Shown here piece by piece: positions 20,501 to 33,272 of a stretch of 64,000 bases of DNA (position 1 is its first letter; each line of letters begins with the position of its first letter). This DNA is from Neostapfia colusana. Taxonomy: Eukaryota; Streptophyta; Magnoliopsida; Poales; Poaceae. Below the pieces are notes generated by a model. That model had not been told where the DNA came from. It searched no databases and was given only the letters and a program-made list of their open reading frames with translations. A program made the position numbers and the translations under genes. The stretch is from contig JASWHV010000018.1 of assembly GCA_030760725.1 (NCBI GenBank), positions 18,818,273 through 18,882,272 on the forward strand. Direction: 5' to 3'.

Positions 20501-22121
20501 TATTAATTGCTAAAACTTCCCGGACTGGTGTGTCTAACACCATGGAATGCGGACGGTGAAATGGAGAATTTAAGTGAACCGTCCGTGTCCGAGTCTCTAG
20601 GACAGCGCCATGGTATTGCAGCCATGACATCCCTAAGATTGCATCAATCTTTTGTCCCATAAGGATTATCAAGGTGGTGGGATATAGCTTCCCGCCTAAG
20701 CACAGAGGTGCCTTTGGAATCATCATATTAGCTGAAATCTTCCCTCCCGGTGAGCATATCATATAAGTGCAGTCGGTTGGGAAGACTTGCAATTGATGTT
20801 TAGCCACATAGGATGCACTTATAAAGCTGTGGGTTGCACCAGAATCAAATAATATGACGATGGCTTGATTGTTGAGAGTAAACGTACCCGCCAGCACGTT
20901 GTCTCCCTCTGGGGCGTCCTCACTGTCGAGGTTGCGGACACCCCCAGTCCGCTGACCAACCTTCTTCACCGGAGGTCGGCCTCGAGCACCGCCCTGGAAC
21001 TGGGCTTGCCCGCTGCTCTGCTGCCCCTGGGGACAGTCCTTCGCAAAGTGGCCCGCCTGGCCACACGTGAAGCAGGTGAAACGGGGCGGTCCCCCGCTGA
21101 TCGGTGGACGGAAACCCGGGGCGCGTTGCGGCGGTGGAAACGCCCGGGGTACCGTCTGCTGTTGCTGTCTTGGTGGTGGCATCGGCGGACGGAACGGAGG
21201 TGCCTGAAAGGGACGTCCCCCGAACCGTTGCGGTCGCGCCGGTGGTTGCCACTGCTGCCCGGATGGTGTCCGATACACCATACGGTACTTCTGGGGAGCG
21301 CCACTCCCACCGCTGCTAGGTGGAGCGCTACGCTTCCTCTGCTCAGCTGCTAACTCCCGCTGAGCGTCCTCTTGCATGATGGCGGCATTGACTAGGTCAT
21401 TGAATGTGCCGCGGTTCCATTGTACGAGGTGGGTCTTCATTTCGGGATGTAACCCCCGATAGAAGTGCTCCCTCTTCTTCTCCTCCGTGGAGATGTAGTC
21501 TGACGCATACTGCGCCAGATGGTTGAAGGCACGGGAGTAGTCGTGGGCACTCCTCCCGCCCTGCTTCAGTTCCAAAAATTCTTGGAACTTTCTCTTCATT
21601 ATTCCAGGAGGGATGTGATAGGCGCGGAACGCCTCCCGGAACTCTTGCCATTCCACGGCATGGCCAGCCGGACGTGAGGCGACATAATTCGCCCACCACG
21701 CACCAGCGGCACCGTGGAGCTGCTGTGCTGCGAACAGCGTCTTCTGCCGCTCCGTACACTGGAGCAGCCCGAACTTGGACTCGATAGTCCGCAGCCAGTT
21801 GTCCGCCTCCAGTGGTTCTTCAGCTTCGGTAAACACTGGAGGGTGCGTACTCATGAAATCCGAGTACGACACTTCGCGGGGCTCACGAGGCCCTCGCTCT
21901 TGACGTCCTCCCGCCTGGGACGTATTCTGCACGATCGTGCGGAGCAGGTCGGTCTGCTCCTCACGACCTCCCACTAATGCCGCTATCACATCCGCTAGAG
22001 TAAGCGGAGGCGGCGGTGGTGGCTGCTGCTGCGGGGTGCTGTCGTAGGCCGGTGGCTGGGAGTCATCACCTCCCTGTTGGCTAGAGCCACCAACCTCGTG
22101 CGTGGTCCTAGTACGAACCAT
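17593..22121 (-). pseudogene. gag-pol: K2 gag-pol, three disablements
   Basis: Polyprotein of a chromovirus. From the ATG at 22121 (MVRTRTTHEVGG): gag core, Pro/Gln-rich stretch, CCHC knuckle (CFTCGQAGHFAKDCP, about 21030-21080), protease (LFDSGATHSFIS, about 20830-20870), RT (FIDD at 19903-19914), RNase H (DVYCDASGIGLG, about 19455-19490), integrase zinc-binding HHCC region (CDTCRRVKADH, about 18710-18745), catalytic core (SMDFIVGLP; VSDRGALF; YHPQTDGQTERVN) and a C-terminal chromodomain-like segment (WSNHTAEEATWESEEF, about 17630-17680). Breaks: a 1-bp loss at about 20154 (CGTTTGAC where CGTATTGAC is expected), a TGA at about 19840 (arginine codon in K3) and a TGA at about 19132 (TCA in K3). 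The last 503 codons are open. Confidence 0.9.
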
Positions 22122-23954
22122 CTGCAACCACACGACATTAAACATCAGTCCCGCAACATTTTGCATGCAGTCCAATAGAACTGGGCGTAAAAACATTATG
22201 ACAACAAAACATGCGAAATATCTCGTAAGTAGATAATGTAATAACTTTGCACAAGCTACACCATTACCAGACCAAACACAAGTTAGTTTAATCCAACTTG
22301 ATGAACCCCCTCTTTGGAAGCTCACCATAACTGGGTTTGGTCTCTACGAGACATTATTATTGCGTTGTCATCACGTATAACACCCTTAGGGTACAACACC
22401 CTTTTCAATGAGTTCAACTGTCATTCTTCTGTCAGAATGACCAGTTGCTACCTATTCCAAGTTTTGATCTGGTTCTGGGCATTTTCATGACTCAAGTTGA
22501 ATACCAAAGTTAAAGTTAACTTCAGTATCTTTCCAACGAGTACTCATTTGCCCCCAGATTAGCTTTGATTAAAAGTTATGCTAATTCGAAGTTAGCAGAA
22601 TTTCTGGAAGAATTTTAACAGCACCTCCCTTGGAAGTGGCTGTTTTCAACCCTGATTTCCACTAAATTCTGTGCTGAAACTTCAGAAACTTTGAATTGCA
22701 AAGATGTCACACATCTTCTACTCTTTCTAAGGATGTATTATATGACAATTTTTGATTTTTCTACTGGGAGTTATATTTGAAAAAAACAGATCAGTTCAGA
22801 GGATGTTTCACTCTGCCCTGGTTCTGGACAGTTTACATTTCTCTGGGCTTTAAGCCATCTTAAGGTGAGTTTCAGCTCTGGAAGTCTACAACAAAGTTGT
22901 AGAGTACTTCAATACCTTTCCATAGCTATGTAGCACACCTCCCTGGGCTAAAAGACCGGTGAGTTACGCCCTGTTGAAGATCGGCAAACATGCTGCCCAA
23001 AACAGAGCACTCTGTTTTTCAGTCTTTTTGGAACTACACTCGTCACTATCCCATTCGTATACCCAACCAGGGTCCTAACTGTTGAACCTATAGATTTTAA
23101 TTCTTTGTTATCATTATACTCATGCATATGCCTACAATATCTCGGTACTACGTTCCTCACAAAAGAAAATCCTAACCGGATCATACCGGCATATACGTCT
23201 CGAGTGTGGCACTAAACGGTCTCTCGCACACGTTTTCTACACGGATACATACGTGGTTAGTACCTGCAGAAGACCACACAATGATGGTGCACTCAAAGGT
23301 TGTTCATTTCAGGCAGTTCCATATTTAAAAGTAAATACAAACACCCGTATCATTGTCATACGGCCGTCCTTGAGTTAGGTCACGTCTCAAGGTACGTGAT
23401 CGTGTTTCAACACCACACGACGGGGAACCCGAGTATGTCATGAACGGGTCGTCACGGTTGGGAATGTTATCAACCCAACAGATACCACCTACTGCCCTGC
23501 AGGGCACGCCGATGGCAAGCGCTGCGTATGTCCTCCTGGGCTATTTCCAGACGAACACACTCTCGCGTTACTGACCACGCGATGGGGTCTCCGCTTACTT
23601 GCCTAATGCACGCTAGGGATCAGCGTTTCATATGAACTCAGGGACATGAAGAGTCCAAGAGATTCATATTGACATCTCACACCAAGCTGTGAGACTCTAT
23701 CCCTGAGCCACGTTCCTCGTCAGGGAGAGCTAACCGAAATTGAACCGCTTTCGGTGGCGTTCCTTACCATACTTACCAGAGCGTAGGTGCGTCGTTACAT
23801 AATTGAAATTCAGAATTATAACACATAAGTTAGTCTTTGCCACTTTAAGTAACTATGCTAATATAGTCCTTACTTGGGCAACTACCGAATCCTCACCGTA
23901 TACCTAAGTTTTTCCCATAATGCAGTCCTTTAGTACTGTGCTATCCCCACTGCA
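22122..23954 (-). other. K2 untranslated leader with candidate intron
   Basis: About 1.8 kb between PBS and gag. No convincing ORF. On the minus strand the gag ATG is immediately preceded by a 3' splice-like sequence (GTGTGGTTGCAG then ATG), and a donor-like TCTGCAG/GTACTA occurs at 23264/23263. The same pair of sites is seen in K3. If used, it would remove 23263-22122. This is inference from sequence only. Confidence 0.5.
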
Positions 23955-23966
23955 GCTCTGATACCA
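23955..23966 (-). other. Primer binding site of K2
   Basis: Minus strand TGGTATCAGAGC, complementary to the 3' end of plant initiator methionine tRNA; three bases (GCC) separate it from the LTR end CCGCCACA. Confidence 0.88.
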
Positions 23967-23969
23967 GGC

Positions 23970-26900
23970 TGTGGCGGACCGGAATCCGCTCATCCAGGAT
24001 CGCAGAGGGTGGTGCCGCGCGATGCGACACCCGACAGCACACGTCATAAGAACGCAATATATTACATGGGAAAAACAGCTGAAACTGTACCGACAGGTAC
24101 AAACTTCAGTTACAACTATTGTTCTATTACACAGCGGAAGACTACACTATACAACTCACGCCCGCCTATTTAGCAAAAGTCGGTTGCCCAGCCCTAGGGC
24201 AACCCACACTAGCTGCACTCCTCAGCTCAGCGCGGCGTGTACGGCTCCCACTCAGCCGTGGTCCCCGACGGAGGGTAACCCTCGCCGGTGGACTCGTACT
24301 CCGAGTCCGTGGGTGGCTCCTCACCTGAAAAACACTTAAGCAGCAACCGTGAGCACGAAGGCTCAGCAAGGCTTAACCGACTCACCTAAGCATGAAACTC
24401 TACATGAGGTATACCAAGACATAGGTTAGTAGCATTTCAGCAAAACGACACGCCTACAAGTTCATCCTTAATTCATCTTTTAGCAACAAGTTAACAGTTC
24501 ATGAAATCAGAAATTTAGTAAGCAGTATTTGGTGGCACACATGTCGCAATACAATTATGTCAATCAGCATCATTGAATCAACATATCTCATCCGTTAGTC
24601 TACGTTACGACGCAGTGAACAAGCGGTACTCGTCACCGTGAGGGACGGCGAATCGACTCGATATACACCTGCAGGGAAAACCCAAAGAGCACGTCACGTA
24701 CGCCCACCCGTGGAGCTGCACAGCACGCTCACTCGATGTCGTACGGGACAACCTTTCACCCAACAGCCCAAACGTCGAACCGGTCGCACCGAAACGAGCA
24801 GGAGGTTCCCCACACGGAGCATCTCTCTATGCCCGTTGGCAGATTTCCACCTTGCTGCCCTCAACCTACACCTATAAATCGGTGTGCTATGCCTCGACGC
24901 CCGGAGGTTTAGGCTACATCGGTTTATCGGGGCCCATATATCCGATATGCCTTCGGTACGTTCAATACTTGTTCAGCAGGGCCGCACACGGATCGGTCCT
25001 CAATCGACACGGGCAGGGCTGCGCCCACAAGACTCTCTCTTGCTGCGCCCTAGCCCCTGCCTAGTCTCATTTTCATTACTAAAGTGATCTCACATCACTC
25101 AACCGAACCCGTGTGTCCCCAGCCTATCTCGCGAGTAGATTCCAACTACTCGACTTGTACCGAAGTCCTATGACTCATTAAGCATAGCCTGTCTATTCGA
25201 AGTCCTTGACACTACCCTCACTCTTTTAGGAACCTTTGGTTATGCGAGTGGGGTTTCATTCATTCTATACCTAATGCACATACATACTTCATATGACACA
25301 TGTAACCAAAGTAAAACTTTAAAAAAAAAAGTTAATGCAAACCGGGGCTTGCCTTGTTGCTGCTGGTCAGGAGTTAAGTCTTCGTCCGGAAGAAGGAAGT
25401 CCAGCACTTCCGGAGTCTCTTCTTCAACGGCTACACGTTAATGAAATACTACATGTTAATTTAGATGCAAATGTGAGTTTTAGAGTAAGACTTCTACTAT
25501 TAGTTCTAATAACCAGCCTCTAACACCTGGAACTTTGTTTAAGAATTTAAAGATGAACTGGTGTTGGTGGTTTGGCTTGAACTTAATCACATGGTTAAAT
25601 GCTAAGTGGTTTTCCCTCCTTTTCCACATTAATCCCTTAAGTGGTTAAACAGGACAGGGGTGATCTAGAGATCCAATGGAGCTGAGAATTTTTGTGTGAA
25701 TTCCTTGTCACAAGAAAACTCTCTGGACCAAACATTAGCACTTTTCATGGAGTGGTTTGCTCAGAATAATTCTTTTGGCAAATCAGCAAGGAAGAATTTA
25801 TTCTGAGGTAATACCCCTGTTCATGCTCAACTTGATGATCTACAATTTCAATTATAGCTCATAGAGTTTGTATGAATTTTCCTAGCATTTTTGGAGTCAA
25901 GGTTTGCCCAGAATTGAATTTCCAAGTTTTGGAAATTCTCTGAAAATGTTTCTGCATTCAAATGAACACAGCACCTTCCAATTTGAATTGCTCTTACAAA
26001 ATCGACTCCAAATGGTCTGAAACTTTTACAGGGGTTTACTAATGCCCTAAAGAACATTCTGGCAAAATTTGGGGATTTTTGGATGAACCAAACTCCCTCT
26101 AAAATTCTTTTGCTGAAAAGCTTTAAAGAATTTTCCAGAATTAATTAAAGGGTTTCATACAAATTGGGTTCTACATTTGGATAGTACTCTATCAGAGGAA
26201 TCCAACGAAATTTGTTTCACAATTTTTGGATTCTCCTACCCAAAGTTGTAGCTATTCAAAGTTTGAACTAAAAACTGAAATTCCCCAAAATGTTCAAATA
26301 CTGGCTGTGGGTCCGGGGACAGGTGTCACGCGTCGGGGCAAGCCACACGAGGCTACAGGTTATTTCCCGCGCCTCCACACCAGATCCCTGCGCCACAGCT
26401 GATCAAATATTTGAAAAACCGTCGCTGACGGGCGGGACCCACCGGGTCGTCTTCTACCTCCGGCCACCCGCGCCTGCGCGCCGCCGGGCTCGCCGGAGTT
26501 CGACGGATTCCGGCCTCCCGGCCATCCCCCGAGCTCTCCCTCGCCGCTAGGGCCTAATTTCCCGTGCTGAACACGATGGAACACTCTTCCCCGGTCGGCG
26601 ATGGCTCTAACCTAGCTGGCCACGGTGCGGCGGCTCTGGACCGGTTCGGCAACGTCGCCCGGTCACCCTAGCCTGACCAGACCTCGGTGGAACGGCGCTA
26701 CAGCACCAGTGGACCAAAGGGATGCTCGACCTAGCCTCAAAACTGCTCGGGACCGGCGGCTAATGGTGTCTCACCGTGCACCCGAAACCTCCTCCGCGTT
26801 TGAGGTCGGAAATTCTGGATTTCATGCGGTCTACGTGCATATTTCCAACTAGGGTTGTGAAGGACTACTGATCGCCGGTTAGTGGCGGTCCTGTGTGCAA

Positions 26901-28032
26901 GGTTTCACGGCCTAAGAATGAGAGGGACGATCGAATTTGGTATTACCGTATCAGAAGGTCGGATGGTGCCCGACGGCGATCTTTTCCCAAATTCGAGCCT
27001 GGTAGATCATCTCATGGCTTGAGCCTCGGGGACGAGCATCAGGGGCTCCCAGCGCATCCGAGGGTGCTCTAGCTCGGGCCTGAGAAGCTCTGGGTGGGTC
27101 TGTCCACGTGAGACCAGCTCCGGTCCTCCGCCGGACAGCTCTGTTTTCTCGGTGCCGTTTGCCGAATTGTGCGCGTCACAGGCTAGGGCCTTTGGGGTTG
27201 CGGGGCTGGTGTGGTAGAGCAGGCACAGGCGCTGCTTTTCTGTACTGCCGGTGCGCACAACCGAGGTTTGGTTGAGGCCGGCGATCGGGGAGAAAGGAGT
27301 GCGGCGGTGAGCGCCGATTGCTGTTTGCGCGTGGGAAGAACAGCTAGTGCGCGATCAAAGCGAAGATGGCAACGTGCTGCAGCCGGTTTCCGGGGTAAGG
27401 AGCAGGCCAGCGCGAAATGGGAGCAGGAGGTGGAGCCTCGGTCGACGGGGGCGGCCGCTCGGTGTCGCCCCGGGGTTACACCTCGGTGGAGTGAAGATCA
27501 GAGAGAAACTTAAGTGTTAAGTATACTCATTCCTATGACATGTGGGCCCCACAACTCAGTACCTCTTTTCCTCAAAATATCTCCAAAGTTTGACAATTAT
27601 CCAACCCAATTGTTTGAAAATTGGAAACTGAGCTCATTTGACAAGTTTGGACAAATTCCATGCAAATTCAATTATTCATTTGAATTCTTTGCACATTTGA
27701 CTTCCTTTGGAAAAATGGGCAGCAAGACTTTTCAAAAATTAATGAAACTTTGCCTCCCCACTAATTTGGACCTAAGGAATCCAAATATGCCACTTGATCC
27801 TTGTGTTAGCTGCTGCAAACAATAGTTTGGACACAACAGTTTTGAATTCCTCATTGTGTGATCATATGTGTATAAACCCTACTTTGTGAAAGTGAAGACT
27901 CTCCCCTCTAATCACTCTTTTGATGGAGGTTACATGCTTTTCACAACATTTCCTAAGGTGTCCACAATGAAAATTGTGGTGTTGTGAGATGAAGAAAAGT
28001 TTTTTACAAGTCCCTTTTCTTGGGCTTTTACA
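23970..28032 (-). repeat. 5' LTR of K2, complete
   Basis: 4063 bp, on the minus strand TGTAAAAGCC...CCGCCACA. The region about 24600-24720 resembles K1 (110-230) and K3 (46120-46240), showing that the two K subfamilies share their R/U5-side sequence although their U3 sequences differ. Confidence 0.9.
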
Positions 28033-30331
28033 TGGGGACGCGCCTCAGGCAGCGACCCGGCAGTGGATCCGCGAGGTAGACCGTCTCGTCGTCGCCGCCG
28101 CAAACCCTCGACCTCGGCGGGGACGACGCTCTGGCCAATCGGTCGTGTCGCTGATGCGCGCACCTTTGGATGGCGAGCAGACGGCAGACTCCAGCTCTAC
28201 CAGCACCCAGTCAACAGATCTGAGGACAGAGCTGGAACGGTGTCACCTGGGTCAAGATGCCCGGGTATACCTCGAGCGGCGCCGAGAAAGGCGTCGCCAC
28301 CAAGAGGCCGACGACAGCATGACGTCGGCCTCGACCCAGCCTGAAGAGCAGACCTTCGCCACGCGATCTCTGCCCCAGGCCTGTGCCGTGCAGAATATGC
28401 CACAGTCATATGTCCTGCATATGGCGCCCCCGGCCTATGGTGCAGCCTTGCCCATGCCGGGGCATGCGGTGCTCAGTGTGAACCAAGCGTTCGCGGCACC
28501 AGAACCTGCGGCGACAGAAGCAGGGTGTGTGGCCCTCGCGCCCCACCTTCGCTTCGCAAAGTGGCCGCGCAAGTTTCGGCCGCTCCTGCCCGAGAAGTAC
28601 GACAGCAGCATCAACCCGGCAGAATTCCTCCAGATCTACTCCACCGCCGTACTTGCCGCAGGAGGGAATGAAGCCGTCATGGCCAATTACTTCCCTGTCA
28701 CCTTGACTGGCCCAGCTCGGTCTTGGCTCATGAACCTCCCCCAGGGTTCCGTAACTTCCTGGGGAGAGCTTTGCCGACAGTTCATAGCCAACTTCGGCAG
28801 TTCCTACACACGGCCTGGCACGGAGCTCGACCTCCACGCCATCCAACAACAACCTGCGGAGTCGTTGCGCTCTTTCATCCAGCGGTTCTCCCAGGTGCGG
28901 AACACCATCCCACACATTCAAAATGCTTCTGTGGTGGTGGCGTTCCGGCAAGGCGTCCGAAACAAGAAGATGCTCGAGAAACTCGCGACCAGGGAGGTCC
29001 GTGATGCCTCGGAGCTCTTCAGCTTGGCGGACAAGTGCGCCAGAGCAGCCGAAGGACGGAACTGGCACTCACAGCCATCCTCCAAGTCAGGAGGGCTGCC
29101 CGGATCTGGTCCTACTCCCTATGGAGGCAGCAGGAAGACCAAGAGCCGGGGCAGAAGCAAGATAAGACCACCGGCCGCGACCCAAGTCGTCACTGCGGCG
29201 ACGCTCAGTGGGGCTCGGGGGCCGCGTCCTGACAAGAGGCAGCGAAAGTCACCGACCCCGAAAGATAGCCAGGACAACATGTGCCCCGTGCACGGCAGCT
29301 GTCGCCACAATACTGCCGAGTGCCGGGAGATCCGAAGGCTCGCAGAGCGCTTCCGCAAGGGGAAGCGGCAGCGGGCTGATGCCCTGCCCTTCCGTCCAAA
29401 GGAAGATGAGCAGGGGGTGGATGTTCCAGACAACATCGACCACCCAGAGGAGATCCAGGAGTCTCAGCGTGTCGTGAAGGCGGCACGCAATCATGAGGAC
29501 TCCGGCTCCAGCGACGATGAGCGTCGGAAGAAGCTCTACGTCATATACGGCGGGTCCGCCGACCCCTCGTCCCGAAGCGCAGTCAAGACTCTGCGCCGAG
29601 CGGTAGCGTCGGTGGCGCCACTCCCAAGTGCTGCACCGCACCTTAAGTGGATGGGGACCCCCATCAGCTTTGACGCCACCGACTGCCCCAGGAACATGGC
29701 TGGGGCCGGCCAACTACCGCTCCTGGTGGCCCCTACCATCGCCAACGTGAGAATGTACCATGTTTTGGTAGATGGAGGGGCTGGGCTGAACCTCATCAGC
29801 CGTGCAGCTTTCCAGAAGCTGCAGGTCCCGATGGCCAAGCTCACCCCGTCGAGCCCGTTCTCAGGGGTAGGGCTGGGACAGGTTATCCCCTACGGCAACA
29901 TTAGTCTCCCGGTGACCTTCGGGGCTCCGGACAGCTATCGAACAGAGTACATTCTGTTCGACGTAGCGGAGATAGACCTCCCCTTCAACGCCATAATTGG
30001 CAGGCCAGCCCTGTACCGGTTCATGGCTGTAGCCCACTACGGCTACCTCGTCCTGAAGATGCCAACACCGACGGGCGTTCTCAGGATTCCTGGGGACCGC
30101 ACTGCTGCAGTGTCGGCCCTGGAGAAGCTCCAAGCACTAGCAACAGCTGGGGCATCAACCCCCGGCAATACGGAGCCAGACCAGCTCCGCCCGAGCGCAC
30201 GTCACCGTGCTTCCACCACAGCACCCCGGGTGCAACCTCTCGACGAGGGCGGCGTCCCCTTAAAGGTCGTCCAAGTCGGCGCCGAAGCTACCCAGACCAC
30301 CCGGGTAGCCGGGGGCCTGGATAGCAAATAG
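28033..30331 (+). pseudogene. gag-pro: T3 gag-protease, 5' end cut by K2
   Basis: The first roughly 115 gag codons are lost at the K2 border; from there the frame is open to a TAG at 30329. Gag core at about 28555-29060 (KWPRKFRPLLPEKYD; NYFPVTLTGPARSWL; SFIQRFSQVRNTIPH). A nucleocapsid-like metal-binding motif CPVHGSCRHNTAEC at about 29282 replaces a canonical CCHC knuckle. Aspartic protease motif VLVDGGAGLNLIS with DGGA at 29771-29782, as is usual in the Tat lineage instead of DSGA. The TAG after GLDSK is in frame with pol and is also present in T5. Confidence 0.85.
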
Positions 30332-33272
30332 GAAGGCGCGCTCGTCACCTTCCTCCGGCACAACGTCGATGTGTTTGCATGGCAGCCGTCACAGATGCCG
30401 GGGATCCCCAGGGAGGTGATCGAGCACCACTTGAAAGTCTTCCCCGACGCCCGGCCGGTTCAACAGAAGCCCCGCAAGCAGCCCATCGAGCGGCAAAACT
30501 TCATCCGTGAAGAAGTCAAGAAGCTGCGGGACGCTGGCTTTATACGGGAGGTCCACCACCCCCGATGGTTGGCGAACCCCGTCGTTGTCCCGAAGGCCGG
30601 CGGGAAGCTCCGGATGTGCATCGACTACACCAGTCTCAATAAGGCATGTCCTAAAGATCCATTCCCTCTCCCTAGAATAGATCAAATAGTAGACTCAACG
30701 TCGGGCTGTGATATGCTGTGCTTCCTAGACGCCTACTCGGGTTTCCATCAGATCCCCATGTCTAGGGAGGACGAGGAGCACACCTCCTTCATCACAGTAG
30801 ACGGCCTTTATTGCTATGTGTCTATGCCTTACGGCCTAAAGAATGCACTCCCCACCTTTGTGCGGGCGATGCACAAAACCTTTGGGGAGTTAATAAGAGA
30901 CCTAGTTGAGGTGTATGTCGATGACATAGTTGTCAAGGTCAAGCAGGGTTCATCCCTACTAGATAACCTAGCTTTAGTCTTTGACAAGTTGCGCTCTACG
31001 CGCACCAAGCTGAATCCAGATAAATGTGTGTTCAGCGTGTCCTCTGGGAAGCTCTTAGGGTTCCTGGTCTCGCACCGAGGGATTGAGGCCAACCCAGAGA
31101 AGATCAAGGCCATCGACTTGATGCGGCCCCCTGTCCGCGTCAAGGATGTTCAGAGACTCACGGGATGTCTAGCCGCGCTGAGTCGGTTTATACCGAGGCT
31201 AGCAAAGCGGGCACTCCCTTTCTTTAAGCTCCTGCGCAAGTCAGGCCCCTTTGCCTGGACTGACGAAGCAGAAGAGGCTTTCCAGGAGTTGAAGCGACTT
31301 CTGACGACCCTACCTATCATGGTAGCCCCTGAGCCCGGGGAGCACTTGCTGCTCTACATTGCGGCGACAACAGAAGTGGTGAGTATGGTCCTTGTCGCGG
31401 AGCGGCCAGACCCCTCACCCTCGCAACCTGCTCCGGTAGCAGAAGTCAGACGCCAGGGGGCCCCGCAGGGCCAAGACGGTCTCCCGGACCCCCTGGAGGT
31501 CCAAGACGACCTCCCGGAGGCCCAGGACGGCCTCCCGAACCCCCAAGATAAATCTCCAGGGTCCAATTGGGATCTCCCGGAGGTCCCTCAAGACCCCCCG
31601 GAGCTCCCGGATGATCAAGAAAGCTTAAGGGCCTCCGGGTCCCAGTTCCCGGAGGCCCCCGTGGGTCCACCCACCTCCGGCGGGCCGGGGCCAATGGACG
31701 AGGAGCTCCCAAGCCTACGAGAGAGGGCCCGAACCATACAGAGGCCTGTCTACTACATCAGTGAAGTACTTCATGAGGCCAAGACAAGGTACCTAGAAGT
31801 CCACAAGCTGCTGTATGCGGTGCTCGTGGCCTCCAGGAAGCTCCGCCACTACTTCCAGGCCCACCGGGTCTCGGTAGCCACCTCGTATCCGCTGAAGACA
31901 ATTCTTCACAGCCCCCATGCGACTGGCAACGTTTCTAAATGGGCGACGGAGCTGGCGGAGTTTGAGCTGGACTTCCTCCCACGTCATGCAGTCAAGAGCC
32001 AAGCACTGGCTGACTTTGTGGCGGAGTGGACACCAACGAAGACTGACCCATGGGGCCATGAAGGCGGTGAGCCAGAGCCCAAAGCTCCGGTCTTCACCAA
32101 ACCCCACTGGACACTCTTCTTCGACGACTCCTCGCGAAAGCAGGGGGCCGGTGCCGGTGTACTGCTCCTCATGCCATCGGGGGAACAGTTGGGTATATGG
32201 TGCGTCTAAATTTCAAGGCAACCAACAACATGGCAGAGTATGAAGCACTCATCTTTGGCATGCAGACAGCCCTGTCTTTAGGCGCTCGCCAGTTGTTGGC
32301 ACAGCGCGACTCCCAACTGGTCATCAAGCAAGTCAGGGGCGAATGCTCCTGCAATGACCCGCAGCTAGCTGCGTATCTGCTCCACGTACAGATGTTGGAG
32401 AAAGAATTCCTCGCTTTGGACCTGCACCACGTACCGCGCGCTGGTAATGCCGCAGCCGACAACCTTTCAACGAAGGCTTCCACCGGAGCCCCTGCGCCTG
32501 AAGGAGTTTTCGAGAGGACGTTGCTGCGGCCCACAGCCCGGCCCGCCGAGCCAGGCGAAGGGGGCTTGACCAGCACCTCGAAGCTGGCGGTCCCGGCGGC
32601 CCTACAGCCATGGATGCCGCCAAGGATCGTAAGCGTCACTGGGGACTCCGTGCAACCCAGCGCTCAAGATCCAGAAGCTCAAGTCAGACCCGATGCATGG
32701 ATCACGGAGATCCGGGACTACTTGAAGGACAATATCCTCCCTGATGAACATGCAACCGCTGAACAGATTGTGCGTATGGCTAAGAGGTACGCGCTGGTAG
32801 AGGGGGATCTCTACCGGCATGGCGCCAACCACATCCTATTGCGGTGCATAACCCAGGGGGAAGGCTGCGACTTGCTCGCTGAGATCCATGGAGGCGAATG
32901 TGGAAGTCATTCTTCCTCACGCACGCTTGTCGGTAAAGCCTTCCGGCATGGCTTCTATTGGCTGACAGCACTCCAGGATGCCGTCAAGCTGGTCGAGAGC
33001 TGCAAGGCGTGCCAGTTCCACGCCAAGCAGATCCATACACCGGCTCAGGCGGTACAGATGATCCCGCCCTCGTGGCCGTTTGCCGTATGGGGGCTGGACA
33101 TCCTGGGACCATTTCCCAGAACCGTCGGGGGATTCCGGTACCTCTATGTCGCTATCGACAAGTTCACCAAATGGCCGGAAGCTACACCAGTTGTCACCAT
33201 CAACAAACAATCCGCAGTAAAATTCATCAAGTCTATTGTCTGCCGTTTCGGGGTCCCAAACAGGATCATCAC
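30332..33272 (+). pseudogene. pol: T3 pol: RT, two RNase H domains, partial integrase
   Basis: Continues in frame after the TAG (EGALVTFLRHNVDVFAW). RT with CIDYTSLNKACPKDPFPLP at about 30617 and YVDD at 30914-30925. The first RNase H (about 31330-32000) has IAAT where an active enzyme has a catalytic Asp. A Pro/Glu/Asp-rich repeat linker (about 31430-31690) lies inside it. The second RNase H begins near 32105; its DGSS is mutated to DDSS (32122) and GDSQ to RDSQ, and a 1-bp loss at about 32190 shifts the frame. The integrase zinc-binding region (CKACQFHAKQ, about 33000) and first catalytic Asp (GLDILGPFP, about 33090) are present. The gene is cut at RIITV by the T4 LTR, removing the rest of the core. 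Confidence 0.85.

Larger units (their letters stand above)
14236..28032 (-). mobile_element. K2: chromovirus-type Ty3/gypsy (Tekay/Del-like), minus strand
   Basis: Order on the minus strand: 5' LTR (28032-23970), PBS, leader, gag-pol (22121-17593), PPT, 3' LTR (17526-14236, lacking its last roughly 770 bp). The right border falls in gag of T3, next to TGGGGACGCG, so K2 inserted into T3 gag; the left border is a deletion junction, so its target duplication cannot be tested. Over the 3.29 kb shared by the two LTRs I count only about 25-30 differences by eye (under 1%), which makes this the youngest datable insertion in the window. Confidence 0.9.

Noticed and set aside
28033..28037. Target duplication of K2
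   Set aside because: The left side of K2 is a deletion junction, so only one flank exists and no duplication can be claimed.
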